From positions 1 to 14,709 of the forward strand of contig JACQSQ010000009.1 in the NCBI GenBank assembly GCA_016211245.1: DNA of 14,709 bases, written 5' to 3'. A program made the position numbers and the translations under genes. This DNA is from Candidatus Woesearchaeota archaeon (GTDB taxonomy: Archaea; Nanobdellota; Nanobdellia; Woesearchaeales; GW2011-AR4). Positions 6,601 to 13,438 of the stretch are shown piece after piece. The notes under the pieces are model-generated. The model searched no databases. It saw only the letters and a program-made list of their open reading frames with translations, and was not told where the DNA came from. Within the stretch, counting starts at the first letter, position 1, and every line of letters begins with the position of its first letter.

Positions 6601-6608
6601 TTTATAAA
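6601..6608 (+). promoter_or_regulatory. TATA box of the glycosyltransferase gene
   Basis: TTTATAAA is centred about 27 bases before the ATG at 6632, with no ribosome site between them; leaderless spacing. Confidence 0.6.
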
Positions 6609-6631
6609 CACAGCTTGAATCTCCTGTTTGA

Positions 6632-7330
6632 ATGATAAGCATAATACTACCGGCCTTGAATGAAGAGCGCTATCTTCCTGCGCTTCTTGAGGATATTAAA
6701 AAGCAATCCTTCAAAGATTATGAGGTCTTAGTCGCTGATGCAAATTCAAAAGACAGGACTAGGCAGATAGCCAAGACATATGGTTGCAGAATTGTAAAGG
6801 GAGGCATGCCTGCTGTTGGCAGAAACAATGGGGCTAAAGCGGCAAAGGGCAACATATTGCTTTTTTTGGATGCTGATGTGCATATTGGCAATGATTTCCT
6901 AAAGAATGCCACTGAAGAATTCGCCAAAAGAAAGCTGGATGTTGCCGGCTTTCGGCTGAGGGCTTCCGGCAATAACATTATAGACAGGCTGTTCTTCACC
7001 GTGTTTAATTTTTGGACGCTGTCCACGCAGTTTTTTTACCCGAATGCCGCAGGTGCCGGCATAATGTGCAAAAGGGAGCTTCATAAAAAAGTGAATGGGT
7101 TTGATGAGACAATAAAGCTGAGCGAGGACATGGATTTCGCGAAAAGGTGCGGAAAAATTGGAAAATTTAGGATATTAAGAAAGCCGGAATTGTATGTGGC
7201 AATGAGGAGGTTTGAAAGGGATGGCAGATTCAAAGTGGCGCTTAAATTGGTGTTATCGGCGTTCCACAGGTTATTTTTGGGCGAGATAAGAAGCGATGTG
7301 TTTAAATATGAATTAAAATACAGAAAATAG
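6632..7330 (+). CDS. Family 2 glycosyltransferase (GT-A fold, 232 aa)
   Basis: This enzyme is predicted to transfer a sugar from a nucleotide-activated donor. The N-terminus SIILPALNEERYLPALL (3-19) is the typical GT2 opening. DAN at 36-38 and SKDRT form the nucleotide-binding loop. LFLDADV carries the DxD metal site D80-A81-D82. SEDMDF (E165-D166-M167-D168) is the acceptor-side ED motif. A hydrophobic patch (about 118-137) and an amphipathic C-terminal helix (about 200-220) suggest loose membrane association, as in enzymes acting on lipid-linked glycans. There is no transmembrane anchor of the DPM type. The start is set by the leaderless TATA spacing. The gene meets the SMC gene end to end, with no base between the two stop codons. 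The substrate is unknown. Confidence 0.9.
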   Translation: MISIILPALNEERYLPALLEDIKKQSFKDYEVLVADANSKDRTRQIAKTYGCRIVKGGMPAVGRNNGAKAAKGNILLFLDADVHIGNDFLKNATEEFAKRKLDVAGFRLRASGNNIIDRLFFTVFNFWTLSTQFFYPNAAGAGIMCKRELHKKVNGFDETIKLSEDMDFAKRCGKIGKFRILRKPELYVAMRRFERDGRFKVALKLVLSAFHRLFLGEIRSDVFKYELKYRK

Positions 7331-10300
7331 TCAAATCTTCAGGCTAACTACCTGAGAAATTCCGTCTTCATTCATCGAAACGCCGTAAAGGATGTCTGCT
7401 GTTGATATGACATTATCATTATGGGATATCATTATGTATTGGGCTTTTTCCGAATACTTTCGTATCATCTTTGCAAGCCTCTCGCTGTTGTGCTTGTCTA
7501 GGGCCGCATCAACTTCATCAAGAACATAGAACGAAGCCGGCTCGTGCTCTTGTATGGCGAATATGAAAGCCAGCGCAGTCATTGTTTTTTCCCCCCCTGA
7601 CAAGCTCCTTATGTCCAGGAATTTGCTTCCAGTTATTTTGACGTTTATCCTTACGCCTCCCTCAAAAGGATTTTCCGCATTATCCAGAACCATGGTTGCC
7701 TCGGCCCCTTTCGTCGTCAGCATAGCAAAGAAGCTTTTGAAATTATCATTGACAACATCAAATGTTTTCATAAAAAGCTCCTTTTTCTTGCCCTCTATCT
7801 CATTCATCATAGCAACAACGTCTTCTTTTTCCCTAGCCAGCTTGTCCTTCTTTTCCAAAAACTCTGTGTACTGCTTTTCCGCTTCGTCATAGACTTCCAA
7901 TGCCCTCATATTGACAGAGCCTATGTCCTGCATCATCCTTTCAAATTTTGAAATTTCGTTTTTAAGCTGCTCTTCTGTTTTTTCCAAATCGAGCTTTACT
8001 CCTTCGTACTGCTGGAAATCCTGGTTTAATGCAGCCAGATTTGCGGCAAATTCAGCATTTTTAAGCGAGTGGAGATTGACTTTTATTTCAACTTGCCTGC
8101 TTTCCTCAAGGATTTTGTCTATTGAGTGCTCATTTTTTTGTATTTCTTCCTTGATTTTGCCCTGCCTGGCGAATAATGACTTGAATTTCGTGTAGAATTC
8201 CCTTGCAACATTTTCTTTTTCTTTTAGGGCAGTTTCCTTTTGGGATACCATCTCCTGCAATTTTTTTAATTCATTGTTAAAATCTTCCTCGTCTTTGTCT
8301 ATGATATTCAGTATTTTTTCTGTCTTCTCTTTTTCGGGCAAGAATATGTTAATCATTTGCGCGTCTAAATTTTTGATTTCAGAGCTTAATCGTATGATTT
8401 CCTCGCTTAGCTCCTTGAATTTCTGCTCAAATGTGTTCAATTCAGCCAGCAAAGTCGGGTCATTTAGCTGCGCTATAATGCCTCTTAGCTTTTGTTTTTC
8501 AATCTTTAAATTGGTCAGCTCCCTGTTTGCTTCTGATATGCTGTTATTAATTTTGTTTATTTCGCCGTCAAGCTCTTTTTCTTTTGATTCAAGCTCTTTC
8601 CGCTGCTGCCTTGAAGAGTCCGTGTCGCTTGATTCCAGATGCATGGACGCTTCTGATTTTATGATTTCCCCTTCAAGCACTGCTTTTTTTTCCCTAAGTT
8701 CAGTTATCTTTGACTCGTTTTCCGTTCTTCTTTTCTCAAGAGAGTCCATCAGGTCTGATAGTTCAGCCAGCCTTTTCTCGTTATTCTCAAGGCTCTCGGC
8801 AACCTCCCTTTCCTTAAAGCCAAAGCCCTCCCTTCTTTTTTCCCTGAAGCCCCCGTGCATTGCGCCGCTCAGCTCCGCAGCGTCCCCATCCAAAGTCACA
8901 AATTTTGCCTTTCCGATCCCAAGCCTTGTAGCTGTGTGTATGCTGTCAACAACCAGTGTGTCCGAAAACACATAGGTAAAAACTTTCTTGAATTTTGGCT
9001 CAAATGAAACAAGGTTTATTGCCAAGTCGTGCACTCCTTTGGCGCCGGTCAGTTTTTTCGCGTCTTCATTGGCCTCTTTGCCGCTTATCTTGTTCAGCGG
9101 CAAAAACGCTGCTGTCCCGAGCCGGTTGTCCTTCAGGTATTGTATCAGCTCCGCGGCAATCTTGTCATTGTCCACTACAATGCTTTTTATCCTTTGGCCT
9201 GCCGCAACCTCCAATGCAACGGAATATTTTGAGCTCACGTTTCCCAGGTCTGCCACTGTCCCGTAAATTCCGGGCTTCTTCCCTTTTAGCTCAAGAATCT
9301 TCTTGACCGCCAAATCGCCTCTCGAGAATTCCTTGATTGTTATATCCCTTGCCCTCAATTTTGCGGTTTCCTCGCTCAACAAATTCAGCTTTTTCCTTGC
9401 CTCGGAAATCTGTATTGACATTGAGGAATCCTCATCCAGAAACTTGTTCAGTTCAAGCGTTGTATCCCTGAACAATTGCCTTTTGGATTTTAATTCCTCA
9501 AGCTGCTGTTTGTGCTCTTTTTCAACATCCACAACTTTTCTTATCCTGTCTTCCACAATTCCTATTTCGTGGGCTATCCTGTCTTTTTCCCTTATCAGGT
9601 TATGCTGGCTTTCCCTCAAGGAAGTTATTTCCCTCTGCAAGTCCTCTGCGCGCCTGTCTATCTCTTCAACTTTCTTCTCGACATCGGCAGCGCTGTCAAG
9701 CTTGTTTTTTTCCTTGAATTTCAGTATTTTGCCGTTAATTGTTTCCCGGTCTTTATTCTTCGATTCTATAATCCCCCCATAATCTTTTTTATCCTTGGAT
9801 ATCTGCCCCATTCTGTCTTGCAGTTCATCAATGCTGTTTTTCAGGTCATTTCTCCTTTGTTTTAATTTGCCAAACTCGTTTTTTATGGTTTCTGTCCTTG
9901 AGTTATGCTTTGTCAAGTCAATCTTGAGGTTTTCAACTTCTTTGTTGAGCTTCACCTGCTCTATTTCTCCTTTTTCCTCTATTTCCTTTGAAATGGACTC
10001 GACTTGTTTTTTCTTTTCTTCGTTCTCTCCCTTCAGTTTCGCTATCTTTTCCCTCAGGCCGGCAATGTATCCGTTTCCCTCGTCAATTTTTTCCTGCACT
10101 GATTTTTTTTCCGTCTCTTTTTTGTCGATTTGTATTTTTAGGTATGATGCCTTGTTCGACTTTATATTGTCGCCCATCTCCTTGTACTTGAGTGCCTGAT
10201 CCCTGTCCCTCTTAAGCTCTTTTAGATAAGTGTTTCTTTCGGTTAAAATAAGGTCTGTTTCCCTCAGGTGCTGCTCAACCTTTTCGAGCTCGAGCATTGC

Positions 10301-10906
10301 CTTATGCTTTTTTTCCTCGTAAATTGATATGCCCGCTATGTCTTCTATCAGCATCCTTCTCTCTTCCGGATGCATCTCCACAAACCTTACAATGTCGCCT
10401 TGAAGAATTATATTGTAGCCGTCAGGATCTATTTTTGCCAGTGAAAGCAAGCCTGTTATCTGCTGCCGGGTCATGGTTTTATCATTGATCTTGTATATGG
10501 ATTGGCCATTTTCCCTCACAATCCTGGTGATCTTGACTTCCTTTTCTTCTGTCGGAAAAACCTTGCTTGTGTTGTCAAAGTAAATGCTTACCTCGCCTTG
10601 CTTTGCGGGCTTTTTTGTCTTGCCGCCGTTGTAGATTAAATTTGCCGATTTTTCGGCCCTTAGCTCTCTTGAAGATGACTTGCCTAAGACAAAACATATG
10701 CTGTCTAATATGTTAGATTTTCCCGCGCCATTTGGCCCAAGAACGCAGTTGAAAGTAGGCCCGAATAACACTTCAGTATGCTTGGCGAATGACTTGAAGC
10801 CCTGCATCACCATTTTGTTTATTCTTGTGGTTTTTATAAATTCTGCCTGCGCAATCAGCTGGGGCGCAGACACCGGGTTTACGGGATCAAGCGGTTCCTC
10901 TGCCAT
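7331..10906 (-). CDS. smc: Chromosome segregation ATPase SMC (1191 aa)
   Basis: Complete SMC: a condensin-type ABC ATPase that forms a rod-shaped dimer and organises and segregates the chromosome. The Walker A motif is GPNGAGKS at 57-64. The first coiled coil spans about 190-530 and the hinge about 540-690 (GIYGTVADLG early, SGAMHGGFREKR at its end). A second coiled coil runs to about 1020. The ABC signature LSGGEK is at 1102-1107, the Walker B core VLDEVD with D1130-E1131, and the switch histidine is in MISHND. The length is normal. The N-terminus is about 25 residues longer than usual (MAEEPLDPVNP...), but the TATA box at 10928-10937 fits this ATG. No scpA/kleisin gene follows, because the next gene is convergent. 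Long antisense frames here mirror the Lys/Glu-rich coils. Confidence 0.97.
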   Translation of the reverse strand: MAEEPLDPVNPVSAPQLIAQAEFIKTTRINKMVMQGFKSFAKHTEVLFGPTFNCVLGPNGAGKSNILDSICFVLGKSSSRELRAEKSANLIYNGGKTKKPAKQGEVSIYFDNTSKVFPTEEKEVKITRIVRENGQSIYKINDKTMTRQQITGLLSLAKIDPDGYNIILQGDIVRFVEMHPEERRMLIEDIAGISIYEEKKHKAMLELEKVEQHLRETDLILTERNTYLKELKRDRDQALKYKEMGDNIKSNKASYLKIQIDKKETEKKSVQEKIDEGNGYIAGLREKIAKLKGENEEKKKQVESISKEIEEKGEIEQVKLNKEVENLKIDLTKHNSRTETIKNEFGKLKQRRNDLKNSIDELQDRMGQISKDKKDYGGIIESKNKDRETINGKILKFKEKNKLDSAADVEKKVEEIDRRAEDLQREITSLRESQHNLIREKDRIAHEIGIVEDRIRKVVDVEKEHKQQLEELKSKRQLFRDTTLELNKFLDEDSSMSIQISEARKKLNLLSEETAKLRARDITIKEFSRGDLAVKKILELKGKKPGIYGTVADLGNVSSKYSVALEVAAGQRIKSIVVDNDKIAAELIQYLKDNRLGTAAFLPLNKISGKEANEDAKKLTGAKGVHDLAINLVSFEPKFKKVFTYVFSDTLVVDSIHTATRLGIGKAKFVTLDGDAAELSGAMHGGFREKRREGFGFKEREVAESLENNEKRLAELSDLMDSLEKRRTENESKITELREKKAVLEGEIIKSEASMHLESSDTDSSRQQRKELESKEKELDGEINKINNSISEANRELTNLKIEKQKLRGIIAQLNDPTLLAELNTFEQKFKELSEEIIRLSSEIKNLDAQMINIFLPEKEKTEKILNIIDKDEEDFNNELKKLQEMVSQKETALKEKENVAREFYTKFKSLFARQGKIKEEIQKNEHSIDKILEESRQVEIKVNLHSLKNAEFAANLAALNQDFQQYEGVKLDLEKTEEQLKNEISKFERMMQDIGSVNMRALEVYDEAEKQYTEFLEKKDKLAREKEDVVAMMNEIEGKKKELFMKTFDVVNDNFKSFFAMLTTKGAEATMVLDNAENPFEGGVRINVKITGSKFLDIRSLSGGEKTMTALAFIFAIQEHEPASFYVLDEVDAALDKHNSERLAKMIRKYSEKAQYIMISHNDNVISTADILYGVSMNEDGISQVVSLKI

Positions 10907-10927
10907 GGCAAAATCGCAGTATTGGTA

Positions 10928-10937
10928 TTATATAAAG
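10928..10937 (-). promoter_or_regulatory. TATA box of smc
   Basis: CTTTATATAA on the minus strand is centred about 26 bases before the ATG at 10906; leaderless spacing, and support for the long SMC N-terminus. Confidence 0.6.
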
Positions 10938-10983
10938 GTTATTATGCAAAAATTGCCCATTATTCTTCTTAAACCCGATAATT

Positions 10984-10992
10984 ATTTATATC
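10984..10992 (+). promoter_or_regulatory. TATA box of the 173-aa protein gene
   Basis: ATTTATATC is centred near 10988, predicting a transcript start near 11014. That lies downstream of the TTG at 11005 and so argues against the longest reading frame. Confidence 0.5.
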
Positions 10993-11028
10993 ACCTCTGC
11001 AATATTGCAGATAATAGGGGTGGTAGCT

Positions 11029-11550
11029 GTGGAGCATGATTATAAGAATATAATTTCTCACATAGACATAGACAGGACTTTAGACGGCATCAATCATTTC
11101 GCATTTAATGGTATAAAAGATTCTCAGGTGCAGGATTTTAAGAATGACATTGAATCAGGCAACGACTCAATTGAATTGCATCTTGTCAAATCCAATGCAT
11201 ACAAGGAAGCATTAATTTTAAGGCTAAAGAAAAGTGACGCTGTTTACTCCGGCGAGTCATGGAAAGAGCTGCTTAAGGAGGAGCAAAAAACTTTCGGGGG
11301 GAGCAAGATATTCTACATTGACAGCGGCTGCACCAAGCTTTTGATACTTGCATTGCCTGATGAAATAAAAACCAAGGTGAACATGCTCGTCACCAGGCTG
11401 AACAAAATCAATGAAAAGATATCAAGGCTGAACAGCAAAATAAGAAAAGACAACCTTGATGTTTACACGGCAAAGGCAAAAAACAAGGAAGCGACAGACA
11501 AGGAAAAGGATGAAATCATAAATTTCATCAATCAGAATCTGAAAGTTTAA
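11029..11550 (+). CDS. Unknown soluble protein with C-terminal coiled coil (173 aa)
   Basis: Not recognised. The frame is open from TTG 11005 and also has GTG at 11020. I choose GTG 11029 because GGGGTGG (11017-11023) sits just before it like a ribosome site, and because the TATA box predicts a start of transcription near 11014. The N-terminal half is mixed alpha/beta (IISHIDIDRTLDG; FYIDSGCTKLLILALPDE). Residues about 120-150 are a short Lys/Asn-rich coil (LNKINEKISRLNSKIRKDN), followed by a charged helix. There is no signal or membrane segment. It is divergent from smc and convergent with the DHH gene, with which it shares its stop region (4-base overlap). A role with either neighbour is only suggested by position. 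Confidence 0.75.
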   Translation: MEHDYKNIISHIDIDRTLDGINHFAFNGIKDSQVQDFKNDIESGNDSIELHLVKSNAYKEALILRLKKSDAVYSGESWKELLKEEQKTFGGSKIFYIDSGCTKLLILALPDEIKTKVNMLVTRLNKINEKISRLNSKIRKDNLDVYTAKAKNKEATDKEKDEIINFINQNLKV

Positions 11551-12578
11551 ATCGTCTCATTGAGCCTTCTCAAAAACTCGTCAAAGTCGCCTTTCTTTAT
11601 GTTTAAGCCGCACGCATTCTCGTGCCCGCCTCCAAACCCGCTCAGGCCTGCCAAGCTTTTTTCAATAATTGGGATAAGATTGATTCTTGACGACCGAAGG
11701 CTGCACTTCATCTCGTCATTTTTCTCTCTTGCTATAACTATTATTTTTTCCGGGAACCTGTAAAGGGCTTCGTTTGAAATATCGCTTGTGAACGCGCTTT
11801 TATCGTCTTTGTAAGCGTAAACTGCCAGCTTTTCTTTCGTGTTTTTAATTGTCTTTAGCGCGTCTTTCAGAATAGGCTCATAGACGCGGTTAACCTCAAG
11901 ATATCTGTTGTATACATGTTTTCCTTCAGGAGTCCCACAATTTAGTATATCATAGGGGTTTTTGATTCTTGTGAGTATCTTAACCGATTTCATAACTTCC
12001 TTGTGCTGCCCCTTGAGTATGAAAGAGAAAATCCTTATAAGCTTGCCAAGCTTAGAATTGTAGATTATATCGCCCGGATTCTTGTAATTTTCGATTAAAT
12101 CTGGATATTCTTTATTGAATTCATTCAGAAACTTTGGAATGAACCAGTCTGCAACACAACCCAAAGCAGCTATCCATAAGTCCTGCTTCACAGCATTGTA
12201 GCACATAAAAGAAGTCGGCTGGTTGTCTTTCGGCTTTGAAATTCTTGGGTTGTAATAATATGCATTCTCTATTTTTGACTGCCCGTGATGGTCAACCCAC
12301 ACAACAGGCACTTTTACTCTCTCTAGGAATTCGTAGTCGGTAGCGGCGACATCCAAAATGAAAACTTTGTCAGGCCGGTATTCATTTATTTTATTTAACA
12401 CCAAGTTTTCTATTTTTGGAGATGTCTTCACAACAATCCCATGGCCCTCTTTCTTGTAGCGGTAAAAGAGCAGGAAAGCGCATAATCCATCCTGGTCATC
12501 GTCAAAAAAGAACAACGGATTTTTGCAGCTGTCGAGGTGCAATTTTATTTCTGCATACTGCTTTTTTGACAATGCCAT
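11547..12578 (-). CDS. DHH-family phosphoesterase, RecJ/nanoRNase-like (343 aa)
   Basis: This is a two-metal phosphodiesterase of the DHH superfamily, whose archaeal members degrade single-stranded or very short nucleic acids, or cyclic dinucleotides. The motifs are complete: motif I FDDDQDG (25-31), motif II LDVAATD (D76, D81), motif III VDHHG (95-99), motif IV GCVADW (D144). The C-terminal DHHA1 substrate-binding loop is GGGHENACG (316-324). The length is typical of the short archaeal DHH proteins, and there is no OB-fold extension as in bacterial RecJ. The start is supported by the TATA box at 12601-12608. Whether it acts on DNA, RNA or cyclic nucleotides cannot be told from the sequence. 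Confidence 0.93.
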   Translation of the reverse strand: MALSKKQYAEIKLHLDSCKNPLFFFDDDQDGLCAFLLFYRYKKEGHGIVVKTSPKIENLVLNKINEYRPDKVFILDVAATDYEFLERVKVPVVWVDHHGQSKIENAYYYNPRISKPKDNQPTSFMCYNAVKQDLWIAALGCVADWFIPKFLNEFNKEYPDLIENYKNPGDIIYNSKLGKLIRIFSFILKGQHKEVMKSVKILTRIKNPYDILNCGTPEGKHVYNRYLEVNRVYEPILKDALKTIKNTKEKLAVYAYKDDKSAFTSDISNEALYRFPEKIIVIAREKNDEMKCSLRSSRINLIPIIEKSLAGLSGFGGGHENACGLNIKKGDFDEFLRRLNETI

Positions 12579-12600
12579 AATAAATCAGATTCATGTTGAT

Positions 12601-12608
12601 TATTTAAG
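12601..12608 (-). promoter_or_regulatory. TATA box of the DHH gene
   Basis: CTTAAATA on the minus strand is centred about 26 bases before the ATG at 12578; leaderless spacing. Confidence 0.55.
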
Positions 12609-12632
12609 GGTTTTGTGTTTTTATGAAAGAAT

Positions 12633-12648
12633 AAAGAAAAAGAAAAAA
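12633..12648 (-). terminator. T-rich terminator after the small-protein operon
   Basis: On the minus strand the 36-aa gene stop is followed at once by two runs of T (TTTTTT, C, TTTTT) and another TTT. This is the usual form of an archaeal transcription terminator, and it separates the operon from the DHH promoter. Confidence 0.5.
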
Positions 12649-12649
12649 T

Positions 12650-12760
12650 CTATCTTAATTTATCTTCAATTCTTCTTAAGGCTTCTTCAATCCTATCAAG
12701 CCTTTCTAATATTTCCTCGTGCGGTGGCTTTTCATGATACATTTCATGTGGTCTTGGCAT
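12650..12760 (-). CDS. 36-aa micropeptide with KPPHE and LDRIE coil
   Basis: The frame is ATG at 12760, 36 codons, then TAG. It is preceded by a perfect GGAGGTGA ribosome site (12767-12774) with a six-base spacer, the best such site in the window and the main reason to call this short frame a gene. The protein has a His/Pro-rich start (MPRPHEMYHE), KPPHE (11-15), then a single amphipathic helix with heptad Leu/Ile (ILERLDRIEEALRRIEDKL). The KPPHE...LDRIE pair also occurs at the C-terminus of the divergent regulator (94-115), seven residues further apart there. The stop codon of the 77-aa gene lies one base upstream of the ribosome site, so the two are tightly coupled. I infer a coiled-coil partner of the regulator. 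Confidence 0.78.
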   Translation of the reverse strand: MPRPHEMYHEKPPHEEILERLDRIEEALRRIEDKLR

Positions 12761-12766
12761 AGTTTT

Positions 12767-12774
12767 TCACCTCC
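12767..12774 (-). promoter_or_regulatory. Perfect ribosome binding site of the 36-aa gene
   Basis: GGAGGTGA on the minus strand, six bases before ATG 12760 and one base after the TGA of the 77-aa gene, fully matches the archaeal anti-Shine-Dalgarno sequence. It decides the start and the reality of the micropeptide gene. Confidence 0.75.
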
Positions 12775-12775
12775 A

Positions 12776-13009
12776 TCATTTTTCAATCTGCACCATATAT
12801 CCTATCGTCAAAGTCCCTATCCAAATTGGTGCACTAGACGGAATTATAACATCAATAGGAATCCCATAAAATTTCAACGACATGACAAAAGCTATTACAA
12901 ATAATGTTGAAAATATAAAACTAAAAAAGAGAAATTTTACCTTATTTGTATTCCTAATCGGCAATGCATGCGGCGGTATAGGACTGTGCCAATGCTCATG
13001 CGGCGGCAT
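12776..13009 (-). CDS. Small two-helix membrane protein with PPHE start (77 aa)
   Basis: The start chosen is ATG 13009; a TTG eight codons earlier is less likely because it lacks a good ribosome site. The N-terminus is His/Pro-rich (MPPHEHWHSPIPPHALPI), then two hydrophobic segments (about 25-44 and 50-72) form a membrane hairpin ending in QIEK. The gene overlaps the end of the upstream 104-aa gene by 14 bases, with GGAG nine bases before the ATG, so translation is likely coupled. The PPHE motif recurs in the micropeptide and the divergent regulator. The function is unknown. It may present a metal-binding His-rich tail or anchor the other small proteins at the membrane. Confidence 0.75.
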   Translation of the reverse strand: MPPHEHWHSPIPPHALPIRNTNKVKFLFFSFIFSTLFVIAFVMSLKFYGIPIDVIIPSSAPIWIGTLTIGYMVQIEK

Positions 13010-13310
13010 TTTTACCAACTCCAAGCTTTGCAATTTCTTGTTTTATAATTTCAACTAACTCACTTCTTGACATTCTTTTCACTATTTCTTGGCTCCATTG
13101 AGCAACTGCTTTGCGATCTTTCTCTTTCTTTAAGTTCTGCGCGTATTTTACAGATGCTAACAGGAGATTTAATGCACCTGTATTGTCTCCTGTCCGTGTA
13201 TCGTATCCTATCCGTTCTATTGCAGTTCTATAGTAGATAAAAACTGCTACATGCGCTCCATCTTGTTGGGCTTCTTGAGCCAATCTTACATATTCATCAA
13301 CTGTTGCCAT
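12996..13310 (-). CDS. Small helical protein, first gene of the operon (104 aa)
   Basis: The start MATVDEYV at 13310 is chosen because GGAGG (13316-13320) lies five bases before it, and because the predicted transcript start (about 13343) excludes the longer frame that opens at 13364. The protein is all-helical. A helical pair VDEYVRLAQEAQQDGAHVAVFIYYRTAIERI (in parts residues 3-33) has the alternating Ala/aromatic pattern of MIT or TPR-like hairpins. Further helices run to a Lys-rich end (EIIKQEIAKLGVGKN). The MIT resemblance is weak. It lies 128 bases from the divergent regulator gene and is followed by the overlapping 77-aa and then the 36-aa gene. The function is unknown. Confidence 0.78.
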   Translation of the reverse strand: MATVDEYVRLAQEAQQDGAHVAVFIYYRTAIERIGYDTRTGDNTGALNLLLASVKYAQNLKKEKDRKAVAQWSQEIVKRMSRSELVEIIKQEIAKLGVGKNAAA

Positions 13311-13315
13311 TTTTG

Positions 13316-13320
13316 CCTCC
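13316..13320 (-). promoter_or_regulatory. Ribosome binding site that sets the 104-aa start
   Basis: GGAGG on the minus strand, five bases before ATG 13310, directly abuts the leader hairpin at 13321-13343. Confidence 0.65.
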
Positions 13321-13343
13321 AGAAAACTCATTTCGAGTTTTCT
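13321..13343 (-). promoter_or_regulatory. Perfect 9-bp leader hairpin flush with the ribosome site
   Basis: AGAAAACTC and GAGTTTTCT pair perfectly around five bases. The outer end coincides with the transcript start predicted from the TATA box at 13365-13374, and the inner end touches the GGAGG. It could be an RNA switch on translation, or a DNA operator over the start site. Confidence 0.6.
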
Positions 13344-13364
13344 ATGATAATGGAAACATAGCAA

Positions 13365-13374
13365 CTATATAAAT
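13365..13374 (-). promoter_or_regulatory. TATA box of the three-gene operon
   Basis: ATTTATATAG on the minus strand is 26 bases from position 13343, giving a leader of about 33 bases. This contrasts with the leaderless genes around it. Confidence 0.6.
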
Positions 13375-13381
13375 GTTTCGG

Positions 13382-13403
13382 CTTTTCTAATTAAGTCGAA
13401 AAG
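13382..13403. promoter_or_regulatory. Probable operator dyad between divergent promoters
   Basis: CTTTTC (13382-13387) and GAAAAG (13398-13403) form a dyad with partial symmetry inside (16 of 22 positions). It sits exactly between the two TATA boxes (13365-13374 and 13409-13417). The half-site TTTTCTA (13383-13389) recurs at 13338-13344 in the leader hairpin. A site for the adjacent winged-helix protein is the natural inference. Confidence 0.5.
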
Positions 13404-13408
13404 AAAGA

Positions 13409-13417
13409 TTTTTATAG
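13409..13417 (+). promoter_or_regulatory. TATA box of the winged-helix regulator gene
   Basis: TTTTTATAG is centred 26 bases before the ATG at 13439; leaderless spacing. Confidence 0.6.
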
Positions 13418-13438
13418 TAATCCCGAAACTGACATATT

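Noticed and set aside
5665..6618. 317-aa plus-strand open frame that looks like a hydrophobic membrane protein
   Set aside because: It is the exact antisense of the coiled-coil gene. Lys/Glu/Ser codons read backwards give Phe/Leu/Ser, and the frame has no promoter or ribosome site.
7588..7600. G7-A6 homopolymer at the SMC signature motif as a frameshift site
   Set aside because: The frame is intact and codes a perfect SGGEKT. Slippage cannot be inferred from sequence alone.
7554..10488. Many plus-strand Ser/Phe/Leu-rich frames
   Set aside because: All lie antisense to smc and mirror its charged coiled coils.
11005..11028. TTG start at 11005 for the 173-aa protein
   Set aside because: It lies upstream of the transcript start predicted by the TATA box, and no ribosome site precedes it.
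12996..13310. MIT domain in the 104-aa protein, hinting at ESCRT-like function
   Set aside because: Only a general helical hairpin pattern is visible. No neighbouring Cdv/ESCRT gene supports it.
13311..13364. Longer N-terminus (18 extra residues) for the 104-aa protein
   Set aside because: It would be encoded by the TATA-proximal region and the leader hairpin. GGAGG sits five bases before the internal ATG at 13310.
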